Of a stretch of DNA of 64,000 nt, positions 35,922 to 44,179 are shown one piece after another (the first letter of the stretch is position 1; the number at the start of each line of letters is the position of its first letter). The notes below the pieces were generated by a model. That model had not been told where the DNA came from and did no database searches. It saw nothing but the letters and a program-made list of their open reading frames with translations. The DNA comes from Acidimicrobiales bacterium (GTDB taxonomy: Bacteria > Actinomycetota > Acidimicrobiia > Acidimicrobiales > SZUA-35), in the NCBI GenBank assembly GCA_028285495.1, contig JANQPB010000014.1, forward strand, positions 372,001 to 436,000. The letters are read 5' to 3'. The translations under genes and the position numbers were made by a program.

Positions 35922-35943
35922 CGGTCGGCCCAAAGGCCGACCG
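35922..35943 (-). terminator. Hairpin terminator after the DUF6636 lipoprotein gene
   Basis: CGGTCGGCC, loop CAAA, GGCCGACCG: a perfect 9-bp stem with a tetraloop, 7 bases beyond the lipoprotein stop on the minus strand. It separates that gene from the PhyH gene, which has its own -10-like element. Confidence 0.65.
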
Positions 35944-35950
35944 CCGGCGA

Positions 35951-36661
35951 TCAGAACAGATCGACGCCGGCCCGGGCCACGGTGAAGCCGCGACCGGCGC
36001 CGTTGCGACACGTCACGCCGGCCCGGGCGCTGTCGCACCGGAACTCGCCGACCGTCACGGCGCTGCCGTAGTCGAGCGGGGGGGCGAAGACGTTCCAGAT
36101 CATGTCGGTGTAGCAGGGGAACGAGGGGCCGTCGGCACCGAGGTCGACGGCGTTGCCCCAGTCCGAGGTCGCACAGTCGGGCCCGGCGGGCTGGTCGATC
36201 GTCCACGCCTTCTCCCCGATCCAGCACGACACCTGGACATCCATCACGCAGGCGATGTTGCCGGTCGGACTGGTGAAGGCGAAGCTCGACCCCCCGTCGA
36301 CGACCGGCCCGGTCCCCGTCGTTGCCGTGGTCGACGACGCGGAGGTGGTGGTCGTCGCGGTGGTCGCGGTGCTCGACGACCCCGCCGTGGTCGAGGTGGT
36401 GGCGGTGGTCGACGAGGTGGTCGAGCTGGTGGTGCCAGCCAGCGTCGACGAGGTCGACGCCTCGATCACGGTGGCGTCGGCGGCCCCCTGGTCGTCCGCG
36501 CCGCGGTCCGGGTCGGCGGTATCGGTCGACGCGGCGGCAACGGTCGATCCGGGTGCGTCGTCGGCCTGGTCGTCGCCGCCGTCGCTCCCGCAGGCCACGA
36601 CGGCGACCACGACGGCAACCGCCAGCAGCAGCGCACGCATCCGAGTTCCGCCGGCGCCCAT
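35951..36661 (-). CDS. DUF6636-type lipoprotein with Thr/Ser-rich linker
   Basis: 236 residues from the ATG at 36661, which lies right after the upstream methyltransferase stop and has GGGAG before it. Lipobox VVAC near residue 24; residues about 50-125 are an extended Thr/Ser/Ala linker (TTSSTTSSTTATTSTTA), probably a wall-spanning, possibly glycosylated stalk. The C-terminal domain (about 130-236) has SPTGNIACVMDVQVSCWIG, CATSDWGNAVDL, FPCYTD, GEFRCDSARAGVTCRN and GRGFTVARAGVDLF, matching DUF6636: six conserved Cys pairing into disulfides. Function of the family is unknown. Confidence 0.82.
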   Translation of the reverse strand: MGAGGTRMRALLLAVAVVVAVVACGSDGGDDQADDAPGSTVAAASTDTADPDRGADDQGAADATVIEASTSSTLAGTTSSTTSSTTATTSTTAGSSSTATTATTTTSASSTTATTGTGPVVDGGSSFAFTSPTGNIACVMDVQVSCWIGEKAWTIDQPAGPDCATSDWGNAVDLGADGPSFPCYTDMIWNVFAPPLDYGSAVTVGEFRCDSARAGVTCRNGAGRGFTVARAGVDLF

Positions 36662-36663
36662 CC

Positions 36664-38172
36664 TCACTCCCGGCGGCGGAGCTCGGCCTCGGTCCAGAAA
36701 CCCGGCAGGGGCCTCGGCGCCGAGCCGTCGGCGTAGCGCCGGAGCCGATCGAGGCCGGCCGGGTCGTAGAGCTCGACGACGTCGAACAGCACGCCCGGTC
36801 CGATCGAGCGGAGGACCTTGTCGGCCGGCGTGCCGGGGCGGGGCCGGTTGGAGGTGAGCACGAGCACCGGCTCGGCGGCGTCACCATCGTCGACGTCGCC
36901 GGCCGTCGCCACCACGTGCAGCCGCCCGAGCAGTCGCCAGACCGCCTCGATGCGCTGCAGCCCGGGCCGCACCGCCAGGAACGGTCCGGTCACCTCGACG
37001 CCGAAGGGTCGACCACCGCGGGCCAGCACCCGGAACGCCAGGTCGGTCACGCCGCCGATCGGTCTCGGCCCGGCCTCGATGTCGGCGAACCCGGCGTCGG
37101 CCAGCACCCGGTGGGCGATGTCGTCGAGCTTGCGGCCCTCCTCGAGCGCCTGCTGGTGGAACCACTCCTGGCGGGCCTCGGGATCGAGCTCGCCGAGGTC
37201 GTCCGGGTCGATCGGGCTGCGCCGCTCGAGCGACGCCAGCTCGATGCCGAGGCGCTGGGCGGCCAGCTCGACGTAGGCGGGCTCGATGTCGAACCCGACC
37301 CCGATCCGACCGGTCCTGGCCGCGGCCACCACCGTGGTGCCCGAGCCGGCGAACGGGTCGACGACCAGATCGCCCTCGTAGGTGTACAGCTCGATCAGCC
37401 GGCGGGGCAGCTCGATCGGGAAGGGCGCCGGGTGACCGATCCTGGTGGCCGACTCCGATTCGATCCGCCAGACGTCACGGGTCACGTCGACGAACTCGTC
37501 GTTGGTCAGCGTCGACTCACACGGCAGCCCGGCCTTGCGCCGCTGGGGGGCCGAGCGGGCCCGGTTGAACCGGCCCTTGGAGGCGACGATCACCCGCTCG
37601 GTCAGATCTCGCAGCACCGGGTTCGACGCCTTGGCGAACGAGCCCCAGGCGCACGACCCCGAGGCCACCGCCGCCTTCTCCCACAGGATCTCGCCCCGGA
37701 GCAGCAGGCCGAGGTCGTCCTGGAGGATGTTGATCACGTCGGCCGACAACGAGCGGTACGGCTTGCGGCCGAGGTTGGCCACGTTGACCGCGATCCGCCC
37801 GCCCGGCTCGAGCACCCGGGCGCACTCGGCGAACACGGTGCGCAGCATGTCGAGGTACTCGAGGTAGGTGGTCGGGATGCGGTCGTCGCCCGGGCCGGTC
37901 ACGGCCAGCTCGTAGTCCTTGCCGACGAAGTACGGCGGTGAGGTGACCACCAGGGCAACGCTGTTCTCGGGCAGGATCCGGACCTGCTCGATCGACCCGA
38001 CGAACGTCCGGCCCCGGTCGAGCTCGGCGACCAGGTCGGCCGGACGATTCACCGTCTGGTCGTCGGACAGCTCGGGGGGCGAGAACCGCTGGTAGAAGGC
38101 GGAGGCGTCGTGGCCCTCCCGCCGACCGACCCCGAACGAGGAGGTCCTGGTCTGGCGGATCGACTCGGGCAT
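36664..38172 (-). CDS. DNA methyltransferase (beta-type) with C-terminal nuclease-like domain
   Basis: 502 residues from the ATG at 38172; TATGCT ends 7 bases upstream and no SD exists, fitting a leaderless start. N-terminal conserved stretch QTRTSSFGVGRREGHDASAF. Motif IV is TSPPYF near residue 85, and motif I DPFAGSGTT near 275 follows it, the beta/N4-N6 order. Residues about 335-500 form a separate domain with ...GVTDLAFRVLARGGRPFGVEVTG (spaced D and E-x-T resembling a degenerate PD-(D/E)xK core). No separate restriction gene is adjacent, so this is a solitary methyltransferase or a fused R-M-like protein. Recognition site unknown. Confidence 0.85.
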   Translation of the reverse strand: MPESIRQTRTSSFGVGRREGHDASAFYQRFSPPELSDDQTVNRPADLVAELDRGRTFVGSIEQVRILPENSVALVVTSPPYFVGKDYELAVTGPGDDRIPTTYLEYLDMLRTVFAECARVLEPGGRIAVNVANLGRKPYRSLSADVINILQDDLGLLLRGEILWEKAAVASGSCAWGSFAKASNPVLRDLTERVIVASKGRFNRARSAPQRRKAGLPCESTLTNDEFVDVTRDVWRIESESATRIGHPAPFPIELPRRLIELYTYEGDLVVDPFAGSGTTVVAAARTGRIGVGFDIEPAYVELAAQRLGIELASLERRSPIDPDDLGELDPEARQEWFHQQALEEGRKLDDIAHRVLADAGFADIEAGPRPIGGVTDLAFRVLARGGRPFGVEVTGPFLAVRPGLQRIEAVWRLLGRLHVVATAGDVDDGDAAEPVLVLTSNRPRPGTPADKVLRSIGPGVLFDVVELYDPAGLDRLRRYADGSAPRPLPGFWTEAELRRRE

Positions 38173-38246
38173 CACGACGAGCATAGACAGGCGGTCTCGC
38201 CCGCCCGGTCGAACCCCCGCTAAAACCCTGGGCAAGGGGGCCAGCC

Positions 38247-39917
38247 ATGACGACACGACCGTTCTTCGAGACGGTGCTCACCAACGACCGCATCGAGGCC
38301 ATGACCGCAGCCGGGCACTGGCCCGGCGACCTCCTGCTCGACCGCCTGGCCGCCCTGTTGCCGGGCCGGGAGCACCGGCCGCTGATCATCGACGAGCACG
38401 GCACGGTCACGTGGGCTGCGTTCGCCGAGCGGGTCGAGCGCCTGGCCCGCGGCCTGCTGGCCATCGGCGTCCGACCCGGTCAGGTGGTGCAGCTGCAGCT
38501 CCCCAACCGGCGGGAGTTCCCGCTCGCGGTGCTGGCCTGCGAGCGGATCGGGGCCGTGGTCAACCCGGTGGCCCCGATCTTCCGCCACCACGAGGTGTCG
38601 GTCATGTCGGGCCTGGCCCGGCCGACGGCGGTCATCACCGTCGGGCGCTTCCGGGGGTTCGGGCTGGCGGCGATGCACGCCGAGCTGCGGGAGTCGTCGC
38701 CCTGGGTCGAGCACCTGATCGTGGTCGGCGACGCCCCGGATGGCCCGGACGGCGGTGGACCGCCGCCACCGCCAGACGCCATGGCCTGGGACGACGTGCT
38801 GGCCGCCGGCGATGCCTCGCCGCTGACGACCGAGGCCATCGACCTGCTGCGCCCCTCGCCGGACGACGTCTGCGAGGTCATGTTCACCTCGGGCACCACC
38901 GGCCAGCCGAAGGGGGTGCTCCACAACCAGAACACGATCAACGGGGCCGCCGACCGGTGGCTCGAGCGGGTGGCCCGGGACTGCTCCGTGTTCCACATGG
39001 CCTCGACGCTGGCCCACCAGACCGGGTACCTCTACGGCATCCGGGCCCCGATCACCGCCGGCGGCACCGTCGTCTACCAGGAGGTGTGGGACCCGACCCG
39101 GTTCGCCGACCTGATCGCGCAGCACCACATCGAGGCCTCGATGGGGGCGACGCCGTTCCTGGCCGACCTGCTGGCGGTCGATGGCCTGACCGATCGGGAC
39201 CTCACGAGCTTCGCCGTGTTCGTGTGCGCCGGCGCCGCCATCCCCCGCCCGGTGCTCGAGGAGGCCAGGGACCGGCTGCCCTGCACGGTGATGCCGGGCT
39301 GGGGCATGACCGAGACGGCGCTCAGCACCACCGGCCGGCGAGACGACCCATTCGAGAAGCGGGCGACCGACGGCTCGGCCCTACCTGGCAACGAGGTACG
39401 GGTGGTCGACGACGACGGCCGCCCACTCCCGGCCGGCGTCGAGGGTGACCTCCAGTTCCGGGGCGCCCTGACCTTCATCGGCTACCTCCAGGGGCGGGCG
39501 CTCACCGAGTCGTGCTTCGCCGACGACGACTGGTTCGACACCGGCGACCGGGGCGTGATCGACACCGACGGCTACCTCACGATCAGCGGCCGGACCAAGG
39601 ACATCATCATCCGGGGTGGGGAGAACGTGCCGGTCAAGGAGGTCGAGGACGTCGTGCTCCGCCACCCCGCCGTCACCGGCGTCGCCCTGATCGCCAAGCC
39701 CCACGATCGTCTCGGCGAGGTCGGCTGCGTCGTGGTGACCGTCGCCGATCCGGCCGCTGCGCCGTCGCTCGGCGAGCTGACGGACTTCCTCGACGACCAG
39801 GGGCTGACCAAGCAGTTCTGGCCGGAGAACCTCGTGGTGGTCGACGACTTCCCGATGACGCCGAGCGGCAAGATCCAGAAGTACCAGCTGCGCCAGCGGG
39901 TACTGGAAACCCGCTGA
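38247..39917 (+). CDS. Acyl-CoA synthetase (AMP-forming), cyclohexanecarboxylate-CoA ligase type
   Basis: 556 residues, ATG at 38247 with an aagggg SD. ANL-family motifs in order: MFTSGTTGQPKGV (P-loop A3) near residue 210, PGWGMTET (A5) near 350, WFDTGDRG (A7) near 430, SGRTKDIIIRGGENV (A8) near 450, and PSGKIQKYQLR with the catalytic Lys (A10) near the C-terminus. It adenylates a carboxylic acid and transfers it to CoA. Overall resemblance is to cyclohexanecarboxylate/medium-chain ligases (AliA-like). It is divergent from the methyltransferase gene. Confidence 0.92.
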   Translation: MTTRPFFETVLTNDRIEAMTAAGHWPGDLLLDRLAALLPGREHRPLIIDEHGTVTWAAFAERVERLARGLLAIGVRPGQVVQLQLPNRREFPLAVLACERIGAVVNPVAPIFRHHEVSVMSGLARPTAVITVGRFRGFGLAAMHAELRESSPWVEHLIVVGDAPDGPDGGGPPPPPDAMAWDDVLAAGDASPLTTEAIDLLRPSPDDVCEVMFTSGTTGQPKGVLHNQNTINGAADRWLERVARDCSVFHMASTLAHQTGYLYGIRAPITAGGTVVYQEVWDPTRFADLIAQHHIEASMGATPFLADLLAVDGLTDRDLTSFAVFVCAGAAIPRPVLEEARDRLPCTVMPGWGMTETALSTTGRRDDPFEKRATDGSALPGNEVRVVDDDGRPLPAGVEGDLQFRGALTFIGYLQGRALTESCFADDDWFDTGDRGVIDTDGYLTISGRTKDIIIRGGENVPVKEVEDVVLRHPAVTGVALIAKPHDRLGEVGCVVVTVADPAAAPSLGELTDFLDDQGLTKQFWPENLVVVDDFPMTPSGKIQKYQLRQRVLETR

Positions 39918-39934
39918 TCGCCTGCGTTTCCGGT

Positions 39935-39951
39935 CTTGCCGGAACCTTGCC
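39935..39951 (+). promoter_or_regulatory. Direct-repeat box CTTGCC-N5-CTTGCC
   Basis: CTTGCC at 39935-39940 and again at 39946-39951, 11 bp apart, 97 bases upstream of the secreted-protein start at 40048. The same arrangement (CTTGTC-N5-CTTGCC) precedes 42896. The genes lie on either side of an OmpR-type regulator whose family binds such head-to-tail repeats. Confidence 0.45.
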
Positions 39952-40047
39952 ACAGCGCTGCCGTCGCCCTGCGGGAGCTCCCCGAAGCTGGGAACCGTCG
40001 ACGAGAGCCCCTCCGAGACTCCCCCAACCTCCCAAGGAGCAACCGCA

Positions 40048-40557
40048 ATGAAGAAGACCCTGGCAACCATCGGCGCCACCTCCGCCCTCGCCCTCGGCGG
40101 CCTCGGCCTGGCCTCGGTGGCCTCGGCCCAGACGGCCGACACGGACGCCACCGAGACGCCAGACGCCACCGAGACGCCCGAGACCACGCCGAGCGACGAG
40201 GCCCGCCCCGAGGGCCGGCGCGGCGAGGGTCGCGGTGGCCGCGACGGCCGAGGCGGCTGCAACAAGGGCGCCGTGGCCGAGCTGCTCGGCATGGAGCCCG
40301 AGGAGCTGCGAGCCGAGCTCGACGCCGGCGCCACGCTGGCCGAGGTGGCCGAGGCCAACGGCGTCGACCCGGACGACCTCGTCGCCCAGATGATCGCCGA
40401 CGCAGCCGAGCGCATCGACGAGAAGGTCGCCGAAGGCCGCATCACCGACGACGAGGCCGCCGACAAGCTGGCCGAGAAGACCGAGCGCATCGAGGACAAG
40501 GTCTTCGGCGACGACGGCGACGACGCCGAGGAGGACGCCAGCGACAGCGACGCCTAG
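40048..40557 (+). CDS. Small secreted acidic protein
   Basis: 169 residues, SD caaggag 9 bases upstream. Signal peptide MKKTLATIGATSALALGGLGLASVASAQ, then a Thr/Glu/Asp linker (TADTDATETPDATETPETTP) and a Gly/Arg-rich stretch with one Cys (GRGGC). The C-terminal ~85 residues are helical (AVAELLGMEPEELRAELDAG; LAEVAEANGVDPDDLVAQMI; LAEKTERIEDKVFG), resembling the tandem helical modules of DUF2680-like secreted proteins. It stands just upstream of a two-component system and ends in a terminator; it may be part of that system's stress response. Confidence 0.8.
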   Translation: MKKTLATIGATSALALGGLGLASVASAQTADTDATETPDATETPETTPSDEARPEGRRGEGRGGRDGRGGCNKGAVAELLGMEPEELRAELDAGATLAEVAEANGVDPDDLVAQMIADAAERIDEKVAEGRITDDEAADKLAEKTERIEDKVFGDDGDDAEEDASDSDA

Positions 40558-40593
40558 CCGCCCGACCTCGACGTCCACCCCTCTCCCCCCCCG

Positions 40594-40623
40594 CCACCCT
40601 CGCAGCGCCCGCTGCGGGGGTGG
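40594..40623 (+). terminator. Hairpin terminator after the secreted acidic protein gene
   Basis: CCACCCTCGCAGCG (40594-40607) pairs with CGCTGCGGGGGTGG (40610-40623), a 14-bp stem with one G-U pair. It isolates the 40048 gene from the two-component system. Confidence 0.65.
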
Positions 40624-40708
40624 CTGCGGGCGTCGCCGGTAGGGTTCGCTCAGCTCCCACCGCCGGAGGCCGACCGATGAGACGCCGATCCGAACGGAGC
40701 CGCAGACG

Positions 40709-41446
40709 ATGAACGACACGATGGCCGCCACCGTCCTGATCGCCGAGGACGACCCCGAGATCCGCACCGCCCTCGAGCGCATCCTGTCCTACGAGGGCTA
40801 CTCGGTCGTGGCCGCCGGCGACGGTGCGGCCGCCCTCGGGGCGGTGACCGAGCACGAGCCCGATGCCCTCGTGCTCGACGTGATGATGCCCCACGTCGAC
40901 GGACTCGCCGTCTGCCGCCAGCTCCGCCGCGACGGCAACCGGGTCCCGATCCTGATGCTGACCGCCCGCCAGGAGACCGCCGACAAGGTGGCCGGCCTCG
41001 ACGCCGGCGCCGACGACTACCTGGCCAAGCCGTTCGAGATGGAGGAGCTGCTCGCCCGGCTCCGGGCCCTGCTCCGGCGGGTCGGCGACAACGGCGGCAG
41101 CGGCGACGGTGCGGTGTTCCGGGCCGGTCCCCTCAGCCTGGACCTGCCCCGCCGCCTTGTCACCGTCGACCCCGATGCCGATGACGCAGACGGGTCGGAT
41201 GAGCCCGTCGCGGTCGAGCTGACCCGCACCGAGTTCGCCATCCTCGAGCTGTTGTTCCGCAACCTCGACATCGTGCTCGAGCGGTCGGTCATGTACGAGC
41301 GGATCTGGGGCTACGACTTCGACGGCGAGTCGCGTTCGCTCGACGTCCACATCGGCTACCTCCGCCGCAAGCTCGAGGCGGCCGGCACCCCCCGGCTGAT
41401 CGAGACCGTGCGCGGGGTCGGCTTCGTGCTGCGGGGCGGCGACTGA
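40709..41446 (+). CDS. OmpR/PhoB-family response regulator
   Basis: 245 residues. Receiver domain: acidic pocket EDD near residue 12, phospho-acceptor Asp in VLDVMMP (about 55), Thr in MLTA (about 83) and Lys in AKPF (about 105). The winged-helix output domain (about 150-245) has VELTRTEFAILELLFRN, SLDVHIGYLRRKLE and IETVRGVGFVLR. It resembles MprA/PrrA-type actinobacterial regulators. Its stop overlaps the start of the kinase gene (TGATG), so the pair is translationally coupled. The CTTGYC direct repeats upstream of the flanking genes are its most likely targets. Confidence 0.92.
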   Translation: MNDTMAATVLIAEDDPEIRTALERILSYEGYSVVAAGDGAAALGAVTEHEPDALVLDVMMPHVDGLAVCRQLRRDGNRVPILMLTARQETADKVAGLDAGADDYLAKPFEMEELLARLRALLRRVGDNGGSGDGAVFRAGPLSLDLPRRLVTVDPDADDADGSDEPVAVELTRTEFAILELLFRNLDIVLERSVMYERIWGYDFDGESRSLDVHIGYLRRKLEAAGTPRLIETVRGVGFVLRGGD

Positions 41447-42801
41447 TGTCGAGCCTGGCCGTCCGACTCGCCGCCGCCTTCGTCGGGCTGGTCGCGGCGG
41501 TGGCCCTGGTCTTCGCCGCCATCGCCTTCGCCTCGGCCTCCTCCGGCGTCACCGGGCAGGTCGACCGCTTCCTCGAGGACCGGGCGGACGAGCTGGTCAA
41601 GGGCACCCGCGGCCCACCGCAGGACGGCGAGGGCCGGGGCCGGGGCGGCGGGCGCAACGACCCGGATGGGCTCGCCCGCAGCTTCGACGCCGACTCGGTC
41701 GTGCAGACGCTCGACCCATCCGGCGATCCGATCGTCTCGACGGGCATCGCCCTCCCCGTCGACGACCGCGACGTCGAGCTGGCCACGAGCACGAGCGACG
41801 ACACCTGGCTGCGGACCGTCGAGACCGACGACGGGCCGTACCGGATCATCACCGCCGCCCTCCCGAACGGCGGGGCGTACCAGGTCGCCCGGGCGCTCGA
41901 GGAGAGCAACTCCGCCATCGACCTCATCCAGGGCCAGCTGACGATCGCCATCCCGGTGGTGGCGGCGCTGGCCGGCCTGGCCGGGTTGGTGCTGGCCCAG
42001 CGGATCACCCGCCCGTTGCGCTCGCTCGCCGCTTCGGTCGACGCCGTCGCCGCGACCGGGAACCTGTCGGTCCCGATCGAGGTCGACGGCGATGACGAGG
42101 TCGGCCGCCTCGCCCGCGGCTTCGACAACCTGCTGCAGAGCCTGTCGCACAGTCGCGACCAGCAGCAGCGCCTGGTCCAGGACGCGGCCCACGAGCTGCG
42201 GACGCCGCTGACCAGCGTCAAGGCCAACGTCGAGTTCCTGGCCGCCGCCCCCGACCTCGACCCCGCCGCCAGGCGAGACACCCTGCACAGCGTGCAGGGT
42301 GAGCTGCGGGAGCTGACCCGGCTGGTCAACGAGATCGTCGACGTCGCCACCGATCGCTACGAGGCCCAGGCCTTCACGGCCGTCGACCTCGGCAGCGCTG
42401 CGGCCGAGGCGGTCGAGCGGTTCCGGGCCCGCCACCCCGACCGGGTGGTCGATGCGGACCTACCATCGGTCCCGGTCCGGGGCGACCACGACAGCCTGGT
42501 GCGAGCGATCGGCAACCTGCTGTCCAACGCCCACAAGTACAGCCCGCCGGGGCCACCGATCGCCGTCCGCGTCGCCACCGACCGGGTGGTCACGGTGGCC
42601 GACCGGGGGCCGGGGATCGATGAGGCCGACCGGCAGCGGGTCTTCGACCGCTTCTACCGGTCGGACGAGGCCAGGGCCAAGCCGGGGTCGGGGCTCGGGC
42701 TGTCGATCGTCGCCTCGATCGTCGGCGCCCACGGCGGCACCCTGGCCGTCGACGACAATCCCGGCGGCGGGGCCGTCGTCTCGTTCGCCCTGCCCGGCTG
42801 A
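41446..42801 (+). CDS. Sensor histidine kinase partner of the OmpR-type regulator
   Basis: 451 residues. First membrane helix about 8-30, a periplasmic sensor of ~130 residues with a Gly/Arg-rich insert (GEGRGRGGGRNDP), second helix about 165-187, a HAMP domain (ITRPLRSLAASVDAVAATGNLSV), a HisKA phospho-acceptor site DAAHELRTPLTSVKAN near 247, and HATPase_c boxes NLLSNAHKYSP, DRGPGIDEAD, FDRFYRSDEAR and GSGLGLSIVASIV. It matches MprB/PrrB-type kinases. The signal is unknown. Confidence 0.93.
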   Translation: MSSLAVRLAAAFVGLVAAVALVFAAIAFASASSGVTGQVDRFLEDRADELVKGTRGPPQDGEGRGRGGGRNDPDGLARSFDADSVVQTLDPSGDPIVSTGIALPVDDRDVELATSTSDDTWLRTVETDDGPYRIITAALPNGGAYQVARALEESNSAIDLIQGQLTIAIPVVAALAGLAGLVLAQRITRPLRSLAASVDAVAATGNLSVPIEVDGDDEVGRLARGFDNLLQSLSHSRDQQQRLVQDAAHELRTPLTSVKANVEFLAAAPDLDPAARRDTLHSVQGELRELTRLVNEIVDVATDRYEAQAFTAVDLGSAAAEAVERFRARHPDRVVDADLPSVPVRGDHDSLVRAIGNLLSNAHKYSPPGPPIAVRVATDRVVTVADRGPGIDEADRQRVFDRFYRSDEARAKPGSGLGLSIVASIVGAHGGTLAVDDNPGGGAVVSFALPG

Positions 42802-42832
42802 GCGACGCCCGCCGCAACGAGGCCGGGACCGA

Positions 42833-42849
42833 CTTGTCACGACCTTGCC
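42833..42849 (+). promoter_or_regulatory. Direct-repeat box CTTGTC-N5-CTTGCC
   Basis: CTTGTC at 42833-42838 and CTTGCC at 42844-42849, spaced 11 bp as at 39935. It ends 32 bases before a -10-like TAGCGT (42882-42887), so the box would sit just upstream of the -35 position, as expected for an activating OmpR-family site. Confidence 0.45.
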
Positions 42850-42895
42850 GCTCGCCGGCCGAGCGCTTGACGGCGGGTCCGTAGCGTCGCCCCTC

Positions 42896-43633
42896 GTGAA
42901 CAACCGCCCGGTCGCCCTCGACCATCCCCCCTCGCCCGCCGACCCGACGCCGCCGACCTACCCGCCGCCGCTCCCCGGTCCGCTGCGCTCGACCGCGGCG
43001 CCACCACCGAGCCGGCTCGATCGGCTGCTCGCCCGCTACACCGAGATCCCACCGTGGGTCGTCGTGACCCAGCTCTTCTTCGGTCTCGGGTGGCTCCGAG
43101 CCGTCGGGGAGAAGGTGATCGACCCCGCCTGGTGGAACGGCGACGTGATCCGGGGCTTCGTCGCCACCACGGCCGACCTGACCCTGCCGTGGCTGTCGCC
43201 GTTGCTCTCGTCGTTCGTGTTGCCGCTGGCCCCGCTGGTGGCGGTGCTCGTCGTCGTGGCCCAGGCGGCGGCTGGCGTCGCGTTGGTGTCGAACCGGGCC
43301 GTGATCCCGGCGCTGGCCGTCGCCGCCGCCCTCAACCTGGTCTTCCTCGCCTCGGGGGCCGTTGCCCCGTCCGCCTTCTATCTGCTGGGGCAGGGAGCCG
43401 TGGCGCTGTGGCGGATCGGCCGACGACCGCCGACGCCGGCGCTGTCCCGGGGGCTCCAGGCGGCCACCGTGGCCGCCGCGGTGCTGGCGATCATCAGCCT
43501 TCCGTTCGTCGGGACCGTGCACCCGGCCGAGGTGATCCACGACCCGGCGATCATGCTGGCCACGCTCGCCGGTCTGGTCGCCGTCGCCAGCGAGCTGACC
43601 CATCGCGCCCTCTTCCGCCGCGGCCTGCCGTGA
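42896..43633 (+). CDS. DoxX-like integral membrane protein
   Basis: 245 residues from the GTG at 42896. TAGCGT ends 8 bases before it and no SD is present, suggesting a leaderless transcript. A Pro-rich cytoplasmic N-terminus (PTPPTYPPPLPGP) precedes about six helices; TQLFFGLGWLRAVGEKVIDPAWW is the DoxX opening (helix with Gly and then K-x2-D-x-WW). DoxX-family proteins are linked to oxidative or thiol stress and quinone-linked reactions. Its upstream box suggests control by the adjacent two-component system, and SoxR is its convergent neighbour. Confidence 0.78.
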   Translation: MNNRPVALDHPPSPADPTPPTYPPPLPGPLRSTAAPPPSRLDRLLARYTEIPPWVVVTQLFFGLGWLRAVGEKVIDPAWWNGDVIRGFVATTADLTLPWLSPLLSSFVLPLAPLVAVLVVVAQAAAGVALVSNRAVIPALAVAAALNLVFLASGAVAPSAFYLLGQGAVALWRIGRRPPTPALSRGLQAATVAAAVLAIISLPFVGTVHPAEVIHDPAIMLATLAGLVAVASELTHRALFRRGLP

Positions 43634-43659
43634 CGATGCGACGCGGGCGGCCGCACCCC

Positions 43660-44154
43660 TCACCGGTCGAGGTCGTCCGCGGTGTTGCCGAGCAGGTAGC
43701 GGGGCCCGGAGCCGAGACCGGCCGCAGCGTCGTCCGGGTTGTAGATCGCGCAGTTCTCCAGCGACAGGCAGCCGCAGCCGATGCAGCCGTCCAGCCGGTC
43801 CCGGAGGTCGATCAGGCCCTGGATCCGAGCGTCGAGATCGGCCCGGAACCCGGCGGCGAGCCGCTCCCAGTCGGCATCGGTCGGCGTCCGCCCGTCCGGG
43901 AGGGCGGCGAGGCGCTCACCGATCTCGCCCAGGCTGTAGCCCAGCCTCTGGCAGGCGAGGATGAACGACACCCGGCGGATCGTGGCCCGGGCGAACCGCC
44001 GGTGGCCCGACGGCGCCCGCTCGGCCTCGATCAGGCCCCGCTGCTCGTAGAACCGGACGGCGGAAACCGCCAGCCCGGTCCGCTCGGCCACCGCGCCGAT
44101 GGTCAGCAGCTCCGCGGCTCGCCCGTCGCCCCGGCCCGGCCTTGATCTCAACAT
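43660..44154 (-). CDS. soxR: SoxR, redox-sensing MerR-family activator
   Basis: 164 residues from the ATG at 44154, which lies inside the operator palindrome; an earlier in-frame start (44187) would lie upstream of the operator. MerR helix-turn-helix: LLTIGAVAERTGLAVSAVRFYEQRGLI. The 2Fe-2S ligands C124-x2-C127-x-C129-x5-C135 (CIGCGCLSLENC) have the exact SoxR spacing, with the following NPDD. SoxR responds to redox-active compounds or superoxide by oxidation of the cluster. The divergent gene at 44180 carries the SoxR-type promoter. Confidence 0.93.
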   Translation of the reverse strand: MLRSRPGRGDGRAAELLTIGAVAERTGLAVSAVRFYEQRGLIEAERAPSGHRRFARATIRRVSFILACQRLGYSLGEIGERLAALPDGRTPTDADWERLAAGFRADLDARIQGLIDLRDRLDGCIGCGCLSLENCAIYNPDDAAAGLGSGPRYLLGNTADDLDR

Positions 44155-44172
44155 TACTTGAGATTGTAGAAC
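44142..44172 (+). promoter_or_regulatory. SoxR-activated promoter and operator
   Basis: TTGATC (44142-44147), a 19-bp spacer, TAGAAC (44167-44172). The spacer contains the palindrome ATCTCAA-CATTAC-TTGAGAT (44145-44164), close to the enterobacterial SoxR box CCTCAAGTTAACTTGAGG. An over-long 19-bp spacer with the operator inside is the hallmark of MerR/SoxR-activated promoters. The ATG of the controlled gene follows 7 bases after the -10, implying a leaderless mRNA. Confidence 0.8.
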
Positions 44173-44179
44173 GGGGGAC

